This document shows positions 36,428 through 46,873 of a stretch of 64,000 bases of DNA, in pieces. This DNA comes from Enterococcus sp. 9E7_DIV0242. GTDB lineage: Bacteria; Bacillota; Bacilli; Lactobacillales; Enterococcaceae. Position 1 is the stretch's first letter; every line of letters starts with the position of its first letter. The DNA lies in assembly GCF_002140975.2 (NCBI RefSeq), contig NZ_CP147247.1:2791001-2855000 (forward strand), given 5' to 3'. Under the pieces are notes generated by a model, which was not told the DNA's origin, ran no database searches, and worked only from the letters and a program-made list of their open reading frames with translations. The position numbers and the translations under genes are program-made.

Positions 36428-37361
36428 GATTGTTTTTATGGGAACGCCAGCATTTTCTGTTCCAGTGTTGGACGGATTAATCGAAGCTGGCTATGATATA
36501 CAAGCTGTGGTGACGCAACCAGATCGTCCGGTCGGAAGAAAAAGAGTGCTTACAGCTCCTCCGGTAAAGGAAGCAGCAGTGAGACATGGATTACTAGTTT
36601 TACAGCCGGAAAAAATATCCGGATCAGAGGGGATGGAAAAAGTCATTGCGTTGGCGCCTGACCTTATTGTGACAGCAGCCTTTGGGCAATTCTTACCGGA
36701 ACGTTTGTTGCAAGCACCAAAAATGGGCGCAGTCAATGTTCATGCATCTTTATTACCGAAATATCGTGGTGGTGCACCTGTGCATTATGCAATCATCAAC
36801 GGCGAGAAAGAAGCCGGCGTAACGATTATGGAAATGATTAAGAAAATGGACGCTGGGGGTATTTTCTCGCAACGCAGCATTCCGATTACAACAAAAGATG
36901 ATGTAGGAACGATGTTTGACAAGCTGAGTGTGGTTGGAAAAGAATTGTTGCTAGACACATTGCCGGCTATTCTATCCGGTGAGCTGAAGCCTACCCCTCA
37001 AGATGAAGACAAAGTGACTTTTTCTCCTAACATTAGTCGAGAACAGGAACAAATCAATTGGCAGAAAACAGCGGAACAAATCGACTGTCAGGTCAGAGGG
37101 ATGCGTCCGTGGCCGACAGCCTTTACGACCTATCAAGGGACAAACTGGAAAATTTGGGAAACAGAACCTATTGATGAAGTAACCGATGCGCAGCCTGGGA
37201 CGATCATCAAGCGTACAAAAAAGGAATTGTGGATTGCCTGTGGTGAAGGAACTGTTCTTTCTGTGAAAAGCTTGCAGCCTTCCGGTAAAGGCCGACTGGC
37301 TGTACAGGAATTTCTAAATGGTTCCGGTCAAGCAGTACAGGAAGCAGATAAGGTGGGCTAG
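36420..37361 (+). CDS. fmt: Methionyl-tRNA formyltransferase
   Basis: This 313-residue enzyme formylates initiator Met-tRNA. The N-terminal MGTPAFSVPVLDGL, the folate site HASLLPKYRGGAPVHYAIING and the C-terminal OB-type domain (about 205-313) are typical. It lies in the def-fmt-rsmB operon. Confidence 0.97.
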   Translation: MTKIVFMGTPAFSVPVLDGLIEAGYDIQAVVTQPDRPVGRKRVLTAPPVKEAAVRHGLLVLQPEKISGSEGMEKVIALAPDLIVTAAFGQFLPERLLQAPKMGAVNVHASLLPKYRGGAPVHYAIINGEKEAGVTIMEMIKKMDAGGIFSQRSIPITTKDDVGTMFDKLSVVGKELLLDTLPAILSGELKPTPQDEDKVTFSPNISREQEQINWQKTAEQIDCQVRGMRPWPTAFTTYQGTNWKIWETEPIDEVTDAQPGTIIKRTKKELWIACGEGTVLSVKSLQPSGKGRLAVQEFLNGSGQAVQEADKVG

Positions 37362-37362
37362 C

Positions 37363-38727
37363 ATGGGAAAACGAGTATCAGCAAGAATCAGAAAGTCTGT
37401 GCGCTATACGGCGATGCAGACGATTGAGCGAATTGATAAGGGTGGCGCGTATTCGAATCTACTATTGAGTGAGATGATTGAAAAATCGAACTTATCGGAT
37501 CAAGACAGCCGATTGTTTACAGAATTAGTTTATGGAACGGTCAGCAGAAAGTTGTTGTTAGAGTATTTTTTGACGCCTTTTATCAAGAAGCCGCAAAAGG
37601 TGGATAGCTGGGTCAAAAATTTATTGATTTTATCCCTCTATCAATCCCTTTATTTAGATAAAATTCCTGACCATGCCATCATCAATGAAGCCGTGGAAAT
37701 CGCAAAGCAAAGAGGAAATATCGGTGCAAGCAAATTTGTTAATGGTGTATTAAGGAGCATTCAAAGAGAAGGAGTTCCTTCCCTTGATGCAATCAAAGAT
37801 CCGTTAGAACGATTGTCAGTAGAAATCAGTATGCCGTTGTGGCTGACGCAAAAATTAGTTGACCAAATCGGGATGGTTGAAACGCAGAAACTAGGTCTGT
37901 CATTGTTTGAGCGGAGTCATGCGAGTGCGCGAGTAGATGCTCGTTATGTCAATCGTTCCGAAGCAATCGAACAATTAGCCGATGAAGAAATCGAAGCGGA
38001 AGCAAGTCGTATTTCGCCTTATGGTGTGATTGCTAAAAAAGGATTTATTGCAGGCAGTACATTATTCAAAGAGGGACGCATTACGGTTCAGGATGAGAGT
38101 TCGATGCTCGTTGCTCCGGCAATGCAGATCGAGAAACAGCACAAGGTTTTAGATGCCTGTGCAGCACCGGGCGGAAAAACGACCCACATTGCGACATTTT
38201 TGGATGAAGCAGCAGGAGGCTTAGTTACAGCCTTAGATATCCATCAGCACAAGGTAAAACTGATCGAGGAAAATGCGACGAGACTGCGTGTTGAAGCCGT
38301 GGTTGCTGCAGAAAAAATGGACGCACGAGCAGCGAAAGACAATTTTTCTCCGGATAGCTTCGATCGTGTGTTAGTCGATGCTCCTTGTTCAGGATTAGGA
38401 TTAATGAGACGAAAACCGGATATTAAATACCATAAATCTGCAAAAGATTTTGACCAATTACCGAAAATTCAGTTGGAAATCCTTGAAAGTACTGCACAAA
38501 CGCTGAAACAATGGGGTATAATGGTCTATAGCACATGTACAATCACAAAAGAAGAGAATCAGGAGGTTGTTGCGGCTTTTCTGGCAAAACATCCTGAATT
38601 CAAAAAAATCGATGTAGCGGTCAATGAGATTCTTGATTCGTCGATTGAAGAGCAGATGCTGACAATCTATCCGCATCAATTCTTAACAGACGGATTCTTT
38701 ATTTGCTGCATGCAGAAAGTTTCTTAA
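37363..38727 (+). CDS. rsmB: 16S rRNA (cytosine-967-C5) methyltransferase
   Basis: ATG 37363 (AGGTGGG upstream) gives 454 residues. The N-terminal NusB-like domain (about 1-140) precedes the SAM-binding LDACAAPGGKTTHIA. Catalytic motifs are VLVDAPCSGLG (motif IV Cys) and MVYSTCTITKEENQEV (motif VI Cys). A longer version starting inside fmt lacks a suitable ribosome site. Confidence 0.96.
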   Translation: MGKRVSARIRKSVRYTAMQTIERIDKGGAYSNLLLSEMIEKSNLSDQDSRLFTELVYGTVSRKLLLEYFLTPFIKKPQKVDSWVKNLLILSLYQSLYLDKIPDHAIINEAVEIAKQRGNIGASKFVNGVLRSIQREGVPSLDAIKDPLERLSVEISMPLWLTQKLVDQIGMVETQKLGLSLFERSHASARVDARYVNRSEAIEQLADEEIEAEASRISPYGVIAKKGFIAGSTLFKEGRITVQDESSMLVAPAMQIEKQHKVLDACAAPGGKTTHIATFLDEAAGGLVTALDIHQHKVKLIEENATRLRVEAVVAAEKMDARAAKDNFSPDSFDRVLVDAPCSGLGLMRRKPDIKYHKSAKDFDQLPKIQLEILESTAQTLKQWGIMVYSTCTITKEENQEVVAAFLAKHPEFKKIDVAVNEILDSSIEEQMLTIYPHQFLTDGFFICCMQKVS

Positions 38728-38741
38728 ATGAGGTGAAACAA

Positions 38742-39491
38742 GTGGAAATCAATTTTCAAACAGATGTTGGGCGTAAAAGAAATACGAACCAAGACTATGC
38801 AGGAGTATTCAAAAATAAAGTGGGGATATCATTAGCTATCCTGGCAGACGGTATGGGTGGACATCTTGCCGGTGATATCGCAAGTCAGATGGCTGTGAAT
38901 CATATTGGTGAGCGGTGGACAAACAGTGATATCGTGTCTGCTGATAAAGCTGCGCAATGGCTGATACAAGCAATTCAGTCAGAAAACGAAGTGATTTATG
39001 AAAAAGGACAATCTGTTCCGGAGTATGCCGGTATGGGAACAACCATCGTCAGTGCTGTCTTGCTGAATGAGTCTTATGTTTTGGCGAACATCGGCGATAG
39101 TCGCGCGTATTTAGTGCGGAATAAACAGCTGATTCAGCTGACCGAAGATCACTCGTTGGTAAATGAGCTGGTGAAGTCTGGAGAAATCACTCAAGAAATG
39201 GCTGCGAATCATCCACGTAAGAATGTACTGACTCGTTCTTTGGGAATGCCGAATACTGTGGAAGTTGATGTTGCCAGTCATTTAAGAGTTGATGATGATT
39301 ATATTTTACTGTGTTCAGACGGGTTGACGAATATGGTTTCTGAAGAGGCCATTTTGGCTGTGCTTTTGTCTGATGATACGATTGAACAAAAGGTAGAGAC
39401 GTTGATCTCTTTGGCAAATGAAGCAGGTGGCGTTGATAATATCACTGCATTGATTATACATTTTGATAAAGATGAGGAGGAGGACCGATGA
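38742..39491 (+). CDS. stp: PPM-family Ser/Thr protein phosphatase (IreP/Stp)
   Basis: GTG 38742 lies five bases from AGGTGA. The 249-residue product begins [19 protein letters not shown]. It has the metal-binding motifs [33 protein letters not shown] and GGVDNITAL of bacterial PPM phosphatases. In E. faecalis the homologue (IreP) reverses phosphorylation by the PASTA kinase IreK and limits cephalosporin resistance. It overlaps the kinase gene by four bases. Confidence 0.95.
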   Translation: MEINFQTDVGRKRNTNQDYAGVFKNKVGISLAILADGMGGHLAGDIASQMAVNHIGERWTNSDIVSADKAAQWLIQAIQSENEVIYEKGQSVPEYAGMGTTIVSAVLLNESYVLANIGDSRAYLVRNKQLIQLTEDHSLVNELVKSGEITQEMAANHPRKNVLTRSLGMPNTVEVDVASHLRVDDDYILLCSDGLTNMVSEEAILAVLLSDDTIEQKVETLISLANEAGGVDNITALIIHFDKDEEEDR

Positions 39492-41671
39492 TAGAGATCG
39501 GCAGAAAATTAAATGGTCGCTATCAGATCCTTGGCAACATAGGCAGTGGGGGTATGGCCAATGTTTTCCTTGCACGTGATTTGATTTTGGATCGAGATGT
39601 AGCAGTTAAGGTACTGCGCTTTGACTTTCAAAATGATCAAGCTGCTATTCGACGTTTTCAAAGAGAAGCATTGGCAGCGTCTGAGCTAGTTCATCCGAAT
39701 ATTGTCAGTGTTTATGATGTTGGTGAAGAAGATGGATTGCAATATTTGGTTATGGAATACGTGAAAGGGATGGACCTAAAGCGTTATATCCAAACACATT
39801 ATCCAATTATGTATGCAACGGTTGTTGATATCATGGAGCAAATTCTTTCAGCTGTAGCCTTGGCGCATGCGCATCGAATTATTCACCGTGACCTGAAGCC
39901 GCAAAATATATTAATTGATGAAAATGGTGTGGTAAAAATCACGGATTTCGGGATTGCTATTGCATTATCTGAAACATCGATTACTCAAACTAATACGATG
40001 TTGGGCTCTGTTCACTATCTTTCTCCGGAACAAGCGAGAGGAAGTATGGCAACCAACCAGTCGGATCTTTATGCAGTCGGAGTTATTCTGTATGAGATGC
40101 TGACAGGAAATGTGCCTTTTGACGGCGAGTCGGCCGTAACAATTGCGCTAAAACATTTTCAAGAAGAAATCCCGTCAGTACGTGCTTTCAATTCAAATAT
40201 TCCTCAGTCTTTGGAGAATATCGTGTTGCACGCTACAGCAAAGGATCCGGCAGATCGTTACAAATCAGCAGAAGAAATGTCTGAGGATCTTTATACGGTC
40301 CTTTCGCCGGATCGTCTGAATGAGCCCAAATGGGAGCCAACTGCATTAATGGGAGAGACAAGAGTATTGACCCCATTGACCGAAGACACACCGATGCCTG
40401 AGGCGTTTGCAGAGATGGATGGACCGAAAGAAGAAGACCTGGCTACTGAAGAAGAGCCGGAAGAAACTAAGGATAAGAAACCGAAGAAGAAAAATCGAAA
40501 ACGACTGATCTTTATCATTATTGGGTTGATCCTGGCTTTGATTATTGGTGTGGCACTTTACTTCGCCGGCTCTCCGAAAAAGGAAGTTGCTGTTCCAGAT
40601 GTTCGTGGAAAAACGGAACAAGAAGCACGTCAGATGCTGCAAGATGCCAAGCTGGAAGTCGCGAAGGAAGTAAAAGAGCTTCCGGATGACGAAATCGAAG
40701 CAGGCAAGGTTTCTAAAACAGACCCGGAAGCACAAACTGATGTAAAAGAGGGGAAAACAATCGTTCTCTATATCAGTACAGGAAATAAAAAAATTAAAAT
40801 CAATGATTATTCCGGTGATAGTTATAAAGATGCTATTGAGGAAATGAAGAAGCTCGGTTTTCCTGAAAGTAATATCAAAATCGAGAAAGAGCATAACTTA
40901 GAGGTCGCTGCGGATAAAATTATCAGTCAGACACCGGAGAGCGGTTCAGAGGTCGATCCTAAAAATGACCAGGTAACATTGACTGTCAGCATGGGGCCGG
41001 AAAATGTCACGTTGGATAATTATGTCGGCTATGGCTACGATAATGCTGTTGCAGCTCTTGTTGCATTGGGTGTCAATGAAGGAAATATCAAGTATGCTGA
41101 AGAGGCAAGTGACTCTGTTGCCACGGGTCTGGTTATTTCGCAAAATCCAGGTGCAGGTACTTCATTTGATCCAGTCAATGATACGATCACGCTGACTGTA
41201 AGCAAAGGCTCGGACAAAATCAGTATTGGTAATTACACAGGGTATAGCTATGATGAAGCAGTCAATGCTCTTGTTTCTGCCGGTATCAGTGAAAGCAATA
41301 TCAGCAAGAAGGAACAGGAAAGTGACACAGTAGAGAAAGATGTTGTTATCTCTCAAAGTCCGGCGAATACTGCTGTAAGCCCTAATGATAAAGTTACGTT
41401 GACCGTGAGCAAGGGTGCAAATACGATTGAAGTTCCGAATGTGGCTGAAATGACTAGGCAGACGGCGAAATCAGAGCTAGAGAAAAAGGGCTTTGTGGTT
41501 GTGGAGCAAATAGAAACGTCAGACAAGACAAAAGATACTGTTATCCGAACCAATCCGACCGCAGGCACGAGATCGAAAAAAGGAGCAACTATTACAATTT
41601 ACTATTCAAGTGGTCCTTCGGCAGAGCCACAAAATGATGCTGCTGTAGACGAGGATACAGCAAATCAATAA
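39488..41671 (+). CDS. prkC: PASTA-domain Ser/Thr protein kinase (IreK/PrkC)
   Basis: This 727-residue kinase has an N-terminal catalytic domain: [22 protein letters not shown] with Lys 41, [17 protein letters not shown] and an activation loop rich in Thr. A charged juxtamembrane segment (about 290-338) and one membrane helix (about 339-362) follow. Five extracellular PASTA repeats begin near [48 protein letters not shown] and [12 protein letters not shown]. It senses wall precursors and controls envelope stress responses. Confidence 0.97.
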   Translation: MIEIGRKLNGRYQILGNIGSGGMANVFLARDLILDRDVAVKVLRFDFQNDQAAIRRFQREALAASELVHPNIVSVYDVGEEDGLQYLVMEYVKGMDLKRYIQTHYPIMYATVVDIMEQILSAVALAHAHRIIHRDLKPQNILIDENGVVKITDFGIAIALSETSITQTNTMLGSVHYLSPEQARGSMATNQSDLYAVGVILYEMLTGNVPFDGESAVTIALKHFQEEIPSVRAFNSNIPQSLENIVLHATAKDPADRYKSAEEMSEDLYTVLSPDRLNEPKWEPTALMGETRVLTPLTEDTPMPEAFAEMDGPKEEDLATEEEPEETKDKKPKKKNRKRLIFIIIGLILALIIGVALYFAGSPKKEVAVPDVRGKTEQEARQMLQDAKLEVAKEVKELPDDEIEAGKVSKTDPEAQTDVKEGKTIVLYISTGNKKIKINDYSGDSYKDAIEEMKKLGFPESNIKIEKEHNLEVAADKIISQTPESGSEVDPKNDQVTLTVSMGPENVTLDNYVGYGYDNAVAALVALGVNEGNIKYAEEASDSVATGLVISQNPGAGTSFDPVNDTITLTVSKGSDKISIGNYTGYSYDEAVNALVSAGISESNISKKEQESDTVEKDVVISQSPANTAVSPNDKVTLTVSKGANTIEVPNVAEMTRQTAKSELEKKGFVVVEQIETSDKTKDTVIRTNPTAGTRSKKGATITIYYSSGPSAEPQNDAAVDEDTANQ

Positions 41672-41721
41672 CAATATAGGAGAGGGATAAAAAAGTTTTG
41701 ATAAGAATAAATGCATATTGT

Positions 41722-41750
41722 TTTACAAAATGTACAAAATAATTTATAAT
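41722..41750 (+). promoter_or_regulatory. Sigma-A type promoter between prkC and rsgA
   Basis: TTTACA (41722-41727) and TATAAT (41745-41750) are spaced by 17 bases. The terminator at 41785 lies just downstream, so this could drive a short RNA or, by readthrough, rsgA. Confidence 0.65.
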
Positions 41751-41784
41751 TGTTTTATACTCTAAGAAACTTTTTTAACTCCTT

Positions 41785-41819
41785 GTCTGCCTCATTTCGT
41801 GAGGCAGACCTCTTTTTTA
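41785..41819 (+). terminator. Intrinsic terminator between prkC and rsgA
   Basis: GTCTGCCTC (41785-41793) pairs perfectly with GAGGCAGAC (41801-41809), followed by a T-rich run. Confidence 0.9.
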
Positions 41820-41924
41820 TTTGCAGAGGAATAAATTTAGCGATAATCTGAAGGTTGTGATCTAGTGGGAACCTTGCATTTTACGCTATTTTCTTGTATA
41901 TTCAGTGTGGTTAGGAGTGATAGA

Positions 41925-42818
41925 TTGAACGGTCAAATTAGAAAAGCATTGAGCGGATTTTACTATGTATATGCAGAAGGGGAAACCTTTCAGACGAGAG
42001 CTCGAGGGAATTTTCGGAATCGCAAGATCACACCGCTAGTTGGTGATGAGGTGATTTTTGAAAGCGATAACCTGACGGATGGTTATCTGTTAGAAATACT
42101 TCCTAGAAAAAATGAGCTGGTTCGCCCAGCCGTAGCAAATGTTGATCTTGGTGTAATTGTGATGAGTGTAGTGGAACCGGCATTTTCGTATAATTTACTG
42201 GATCGTTTTCTGGTAACCTTAGAGCATAAACAAATTCGTCCAGTGATTTATTTGACGAAAGCGGATCTTTTAGAAAAGGATCAGCTCAAGCTGTTGGACG
42301 AAATCAAGGCAGTTTATCAGCCTTCTTATTCAGTGATTATTGGTGATCAAACAGCAGATGATAAGCGCTCTATTCGTGAATTGGAACAATACTTACCAGA
42401 ACAATTGACAGTATTTATGGGGCAATCAGGAGCTGGGAAATCGACATTGTTGAATAGGATATCACCAGAGCTCCAATTAGCAACAGGAGAAATCTCGGAG
42501 GCGCTTGGGCGTGGGAAACATACGACGCGCCATGTTGAGTTGATCCCGCTTTATGAGGGACTGGTGGCCGATACACCAGGCTTCAGTTCTATTGAGTTTT
42601 TGGAAATGGAGGCAGTCGATCTACCAAAGCAGTTTCCAGAATTTGTAGAAGCGGCCCATTTATGTAAGTTCAGAGAATGTATGCACAGCAAAGAACCTGG
42701 CTGTGAAGTCAAGAAACGTGTAGAATCTGGTGAGATTGCTCAGGTGCGGTATAATAATTACCTCCAATTTTTAGCGGAAATCGAAGACCGTCGCCCTGTA
42801 TATAAGAAAAAGAAATAA
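41925..42818 (+). CDS. rsgA: Ribosome small-subunit-dependent GTPase A
   Basis: TTG 41925 with AGGAG seven bases upstream gives 297 residues starting NGQIRKALSGFYYVY, the usual RsgA N-terminus. The longer frame lacks a ribosome site. Circularly permuted GTPase motifs are in order: TKADL (G4), GQSGAGKSTLLN (G1), DTPGFSS (G3). A C-terminal zinc-binding CKFRECMHSKEPGC completes it. It helps mature the 30S subunit. Confidence 0.96.
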   Translation: MNGQIRKALSGFYYVYAEGETFQTRARGNFRNRKITPLVGDEVIFESDNLTDGYLLEILPRKNELVRPAVANVDLGVIVMSVVEPAFSYNLLDRFLVTLEHKQIRPVIYLTKADLLEKDQLKLLDEIKAVYQPSYSVIIGDQTADDKRSIRELEQYLPEQLTVFMGQSGAGKSTLLNRISPELQLATGEISEALGRGKHTTRHVELIPLYEGLVADTPGFSSIEFLEMEAVDLPKQFPEFVEAAHLCKFRECMHSKEPGCEVKKRVESGEIAQVRYNNYLQFLAEIEDRRPVYKKKK

Positions 42819-42887
42819 CGGAGTTTATTAGTATGAAAACGAGAGGCAGCTTCGCTTGCTTTTTCGAACTATAAGGAGGAAGAATAT

Positions 42888-43541
42888 ATGAAAATTGCGC
42901 CATCGATTTTAAGTGCAGATTTTGCTAATTTAGCCAGAGATATCCAATTGGTAGAAAAATTGGGTGCAGACTATATCCATGTGGATGTGATGGATGGACA
43001 GTTTGTTCCAAATATTACCTTAGGCCCTAATATTGTTTCAGCGATTCGTCCAGTGACGAAGCTGCCGTTGGATGTTCATTTAATGATTCAACAGCCGGAG
43101 AACTTCATCGAAGCATTTGCGAAAGCGGGAGCAGACATCATCACAGTGCATCAGGAAGCAACACCGCATATTCATCGTGCCATGCAGATGATTAAAGCGG
43201 CTGGTGTAAAAGCAGGTGTGGTCATCAATCCGGGAACGCCGCTTTCAGCGATTGAAGAGGTACTGGATCTGGCAGATTTAGTATTGATCATGACCGTGAA
43301 TCCAGGCTTCGGCGGCCAAAGCTTTATTGATAGTCAGTTAAGCAAGATTGCACAATTGAAGGCTTTGAGAGCAGAACATGGCTATAGCTATGAAATCGAA
43401 GTAGATGGTGGTATTGTTCCTGAAACAGCTGAAAAATGTAAAGAAGCCGGAGCCGATGTGTTTGTGGCAGGTTCTTATATTTACAATGCAGAAGATCCGA
43501 AAGAGCGGATCGATGCACTGAGAGCTGTGTTGGACAAGTGA
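42888..43541 (+). CDS. rpe: Ribulose-phosphate 3-epimerase
   Basis: This 217-residue TIM-barrel enzyme interconverts ribulose 5-phosphate and xylulose 5-phosphate. The motifs IAPSILSADFANL, HVDVMDGQFVPNITLGP, VHLMI, MTVNPGFGGQSF and VDGGI are all present, including both catalytic Asp. AAGGAGGAAG precedes the ATG. It overlaps thiN by four bases. Confidence 0.97.
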   Translation: MKIAPSILSADFANLARDIQLVEKLGADYIHVDVMDGQFVPNITLGPNIVSAIRPVTKLPLDVHLMIQQPENFIEAFAKAGADIITVHQEATPHIHRAMQMIKAAGVKAGVVINPGTPLSAIEEVLDLADLVLIMTVNPGFGGQSFIDSQLSKIAQLKALRAEHGYSYEIEVDGGIVPETAEKCKEAGADVFVAGSYIYNAEDPKERIDALRAVLDK

Positions 43542-44176
43542 ATATTCTATTAGTCGCCGGTGGCTCCAAGAAGGATTGGCCTCAGATCGATTTTTCGGAT
43601 TATGCTTTTTTTGTAGGTGTGGATCGAGGGGGACTGCTTCTTTTGAAGGAAGGTCAGTCATTAGATTTGGCGGTTGGCGATTTTGATTCTCTATCACAGG
43701 AAGAGCGTCTGCTGGTGGAAAAGAAAGCGAAGAGAAGCCAAACGTCTCAGGCTGAAAAAGATGATACAGATACACAGCTGGCACTTGAAGAAACACTAAA
43801 GCTTTTTCCAAAAGCTTCTATTACAATCGTCGGTGCAACAGGTGGGCGTCTGGATCACTTTTTAGCGAATCTATGGTTACCTATGGAGGCGCGGTTTCAA
43901 CCTTTTATCAGACAGATTGTTTTGAAGGATGAACAGAACACCATCAGCTACTATTTACCGGGTGAGTACACAGTCAAAAGAGAAGCCGATAAAAAATATT
44001 TGGCTTACTGCTGCCTGACACCTGTGGAAAATCTTACACTAAAAGACAGCAAGTATTTATTGGACAGACAACAAGTACCTGTACCAACCTCGTATGCTAG
44101 TAATGAGTTTGTTGGAGAAACTGCTATGTTCTCTTTTGATTCCGGCGTGATTGCTGTGATTCAAAGTAAAGACTGA
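43538..44176 (+). CDS. thiN: Thiamine pyrophosphokinase
   Basis: This 212-residue protein (GTG start in GTGA overlap with rpe) transfers pyrophosphate from ATP to thiamine. GVDRGGLLLLKEG, AVGDFDSLS, EKDDTDTQLAL and the GATGGRLDHFLANLWLP motif identify the family. The ISL3 element begins 34 bases after its stop. Confidence 0.94.
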   Translation: MNILLVAGGSKKDWPQIDFSDYAFFVGVDRGGLLLLKEGQSLDLAVGDFDSLSQEERLLVEKKAKRSQTSQAEKDDTDTQLALEETLKLFPKASITIVGATGGRLDHFLANLWLPMEARFQPFIRQIVLKDEQNTISYYLPGEYTVKREADKKYLAYCCLTPVENLTLKDSKYLLDRQQVPVPTSYASNEFVGETAMFSFDSGVIAVIQSKD

Positions 44177-44210
44177 TGATAAACTAAACAAGTAAAAGTC
44201 GATTAATCCT

Positions 44211-45916
44211 GGTTCTATGTCAATTTGTGTTGATAGGACAAAAAACTGAATAAAATCGTAGAACTTGGAATAAAAATCAGAGACATTCTGGTTTTGTTTC
44301 AAGTTCTTTTTTAGAAATAGGAGGACTTCTGCCAATTATCTGGGCAGCTGGCCGGAAGCGACTTGGCAAAAAGCGCCAATTCCATTCCTAAATCGAGTCA
44401 AAGTAGCTGTACATGTACTTGGATAACAGCTACTAATTCCCGATTTACCTTTATAGCTGCAGAGATATTGGTTGTGAGCCTCCTTTTAATCTTGAGAAAA
44501 AACAAGACCTTGAACAATGTAAATACGTGAACGAAAATGATAGAAATTGCGGTAGCCATAAGCCACTCGTTTGATTACCTTAATCTTGTTGTTCAACCCT
44601 TCTGTAATGCCATTAGAAAAAGAAAAACTGAAAGCATTGGTAATTCCTTGTCTGTGCTTCTTGAAGAATCTCAATTTCTTTTTGAACCAGAAAGGCAGTC
44701 GGGGATCTAGTGTATCAAGTTCTTCAAAGAAACGCTTGGCGTCTCGATGAGTAAAGGCATATTTGAGAAATTGAACAGTATCGTAAGCAATGCGCAAGGT
44801 TGAATCATAGCTGAGTAATTCATCGACAATATCTGTTTGAGTTAATGGACGTTTGAACAGTGAATGATAGGGACGATGTTGACTATCAAGTTCAGAGGAA
44901 TCTTTTAAGAGTAACTTCCAATACCGTTTGAGTCGACGATATTGCTTCTGTTCTTGCGGTGAGGAATGCCGAAAGGCATTCATTGTCTTTATCCGCAGTT
45001 GATTTAACGCTCGATTCATCTGTTGGACAATGTGGAATCGGTCAGTGACGAGTTGGGCATTTGGAAACACAGACTTGAGTAATTGATCATAGCTCGCATT
45101 CATGTCCATGACCAGGTACTTTACGTTTTCTCGAGCTTCTTTTGTGTAACGCATAAAGTGTCGGGTTAAGTGTGTTAACCGTCGGTCTTCAAGGACTTCA
45201 AGAATCTTGTTGGTTTCTCCATTAACACAAATAAAACTCATTGCTCCTTCACAAGATTTCATTGATTTGAATTCATCAATACATAAAATTTTTGGAAGAA
45301 ATCGCCAGTTTGGAGAATAAGAAGTAGCTAGCTCTTCCATTAAGCGAAGAACCGTCACGTCTGAAACGAAATGTTTTTGGGCAATCTCTTTCCTAGAAAC
45401 ATTTTTCTTTAAATCAAGCATGATTTGGAGGCAGAGCTGCTTCGATAAATGATGATGCTCTTCAACTAACTCTGTTTGAGCGTGAAAAGTAGCGTGACAC
45501 TCATGACAACGAAAGCGTGAACGTTTCAGCTCCAATAATGTCAAGCGACCATTAAAAACAGGTAATTGAGTATATGTCCGATGGTAACCGTTTTTGATAA
45601 TCTGTCCTTGATTTTTAATGCCACAGTTTCTACAATGTGTAGGTATATACGTAAGTGTTGCTTTGATGACCTGAGCCTTAACACCTTTTGAATGACTGTA
45701 TTCAAGCCAATCCTCTCCAAAGGAGAGATGTTTATCTGTTAGTCCAAGCAATAATCTGGTATTCTTATCCATAGAGGAACAACCTTTCTGATGATTTGTG
45801 GTTTTTGTCGATTTCATTTTATCAGTTTGTTGTTCCTTTTTTGTGTTTGAACACTCAAAAAAATGCTGGTGAGTTTTCCTTTAGGAATTTCCACCAACAC
45901 AATATATTGTAGAACC
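44211..45916 (-). mobile_element. ISL3-family insertion sequence, complete
   Basis: The left end begins GGTTCTATGTCAATTTGTG. The reverse complement of the right end begins GGTTCTACAATATATTGTG. The two match in GGTTCTA and in TTGTGTTG. Flanking bases are TTAATCCT on the left (44203-44210) and TTAATCCC on the right (45917-45924), an 8-bp duplication with one difference. Total length is 1706 bp. It contains one leftward transposase and a terminator-like hairpin near the left end (AGAACTTG 44260 / CAAGTTCT 44307). Confidence 0.85.
44486..45772 (-). CDS. ISL3-family transposase
   Basis: The start complementary to 45770-45772 gives 428 residues, the usual ISL3 size. The N-terminal zinc-ribbon cysteines (CRNCGIKNQG; RFRCHECHATFH), a helix-turn-helix (VSRKEIAQKHFVSDVTVLRL) and the DDE core (ILCIDEFKSMK, LVMDMNASYDQ, and a late Glu in SNGITEGLNNKIK) are all visible. 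The frame is intact, so the element may be active. Confidence 0.93.
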   Translation of the reverse strand: MDKNTRLLLGLTDKHLSFGEDWLEYSHSKGVKAQVIKATLTYIPTHCRNCGIKNQGQIIKNGYHRTYTQLPVFNGRLTLLELKRSRFRCHECHATFHAQTELVEEHHHLSKQLCLQIMLDLKKNVSRKEIAQKHFVSDVTVLRLMEELATSYSPNWRFLPKILCIDEFKSMKSCEGAMSFICVNGETNKILEVLEDRRLTHLTRHFMRYTKEARENVKYLVMDMNASYDQLLKSVFPNAQLVTDRFHIVQQMNRALNQLRIKTMNAFRHSSPQEQKQYRRLKRYWKLLLKDSSELDSQHRPYHSLFKRPLTQTDIVDELLSYDSTLRIAYDTVQFLKYAFTHRDAKRFFEELDTLDPRLPFWFKKKLRFFKKHRQGITNAFSFSFSNGITEGLNNKIKVIKRVAYGYRNFYHFRSRIYIVQGLVFSQD

Positions 45917-46039
45917 TTAATCCCTTGAGGAAGCGATCGACTTTTTTTGTTCTATTATTCAGAATCGTCTGAATTGTCAATTTTGTTCAATACATATCGG
46001 CCATTTTCGGTATAATGATAGGAAAAGGAGGGGAGCGGA

Positions 46040-46873
46040 TTGGAGAAAAGAACGGTCGTATTTGATACAGATCTATCGATTGAAGCGTATCAGTTTGAAG
46101 GGATAAAGCAGAAATTTCCGAATCACTTTCATGAATTCTATGTTTTGGGGTTTATTGAAAGGGGGCGTCGCTATCTTTCCTGTAAGCAAAAAGAGTACAC
46201 TATCGATGCGGGCGATCTGCTGCTCTTAAATCCCTATGATAATCATTTTTGTGAGCAGATTGGTGCTGAAGCCTTGGACTATCGAAGCATTCATATTATG
46301 CCTGAGCGAATGAAAGAGCTGACCATGCTACTGACAGGGGAGGCATTTTTACCTGTTTTCAAGCAAAATGTAGTAGTGGGCTATGAGGGGCTTATTGAGC
46401 TAAAAAGCATACATAAGCAAATCAATTTAATTGAAAACAGATTGGAAAAAGAAGAGACTCTCTTTCTATTTTTAAAGGATATCTTGGAAAAATATGCGCA
46501 ACCTCAGCGCACAGAACAACAGTTGTCCGGAGGTGTTGGATTAGCGTGCGCATTTATAGAAGAACATTATACAGAGCAGGTGACACTTGAAGCGCTGAGC
46601 CAGCATACTGGGATTAACCCATTCACATTGATTCGCCAATTTACTAAGGAAAAAGGGGTAACACCCCATCAATATTTGACCACAATTCGAATTGGTGCAG
46701 GTAGGAAATTTCTGGAGCAGGGGCTATCTCCATTAGAAGCTGCCGGCTGTTGCGGCTTTGCTGATCAAAGCCATTTTTCAAGATATTTCAAGCAGTTGAT
46801 TGGCATAACACCAAAGAAATATATGGATATTTTTAGATGGGAGACATTAGATGAAAAAAATCGAGAACCATAA
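46040..46873 (+). CDS. AraC-family transcriptional regulator
   Basis: This 277-residue protein begins at TTG 46040 after AAAGGAGGGGAG. It has an N-terminal cupin-type sensing domain (FPNHFHEFYVLGFIERGRR; AGDLLLLNPYDNHFC). Two C-terminal helix-turn-helix motifs follow (VTLEALSQHTGINPFTLIRQF; AGCCGFADQSHFSRYFKQ). It overlaps the exporter gene by 23 bases and probably controls it. Confidence 0.92.
   Translation: MEKRTVVFDTDLSIEAYQFEGIKQKFPNHFHEFYVLGFIERGRRYLSCKQKEYTIDAGDLLLLNPYDNHFCEQIGAEALDYRSIHIMPERMKELTMLLTGEAFLPVFKQNVVVGYEGLIELKSIHKQINLIENRLEKEETLFLFLKDILEKYAQPQRTEQQLSGGVGLACAFIEEHYTEQVTLEALSQHTGINPFTLIRQFTKEKGVTPHQYLTTIRIGAGRKFLEQGLSPLEAAGCCGFADQSHFSRYFKQLIGITPKKYMDIFRWETLDEKNREP

Noticed and set aside
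40346..40894. 182-codon minus-strand frame inside prkC
   Set aside because: A Phe/Leu/Ile-rich shadow of the kinase juxtamembrane and PASTA coding region, without initiation signals.
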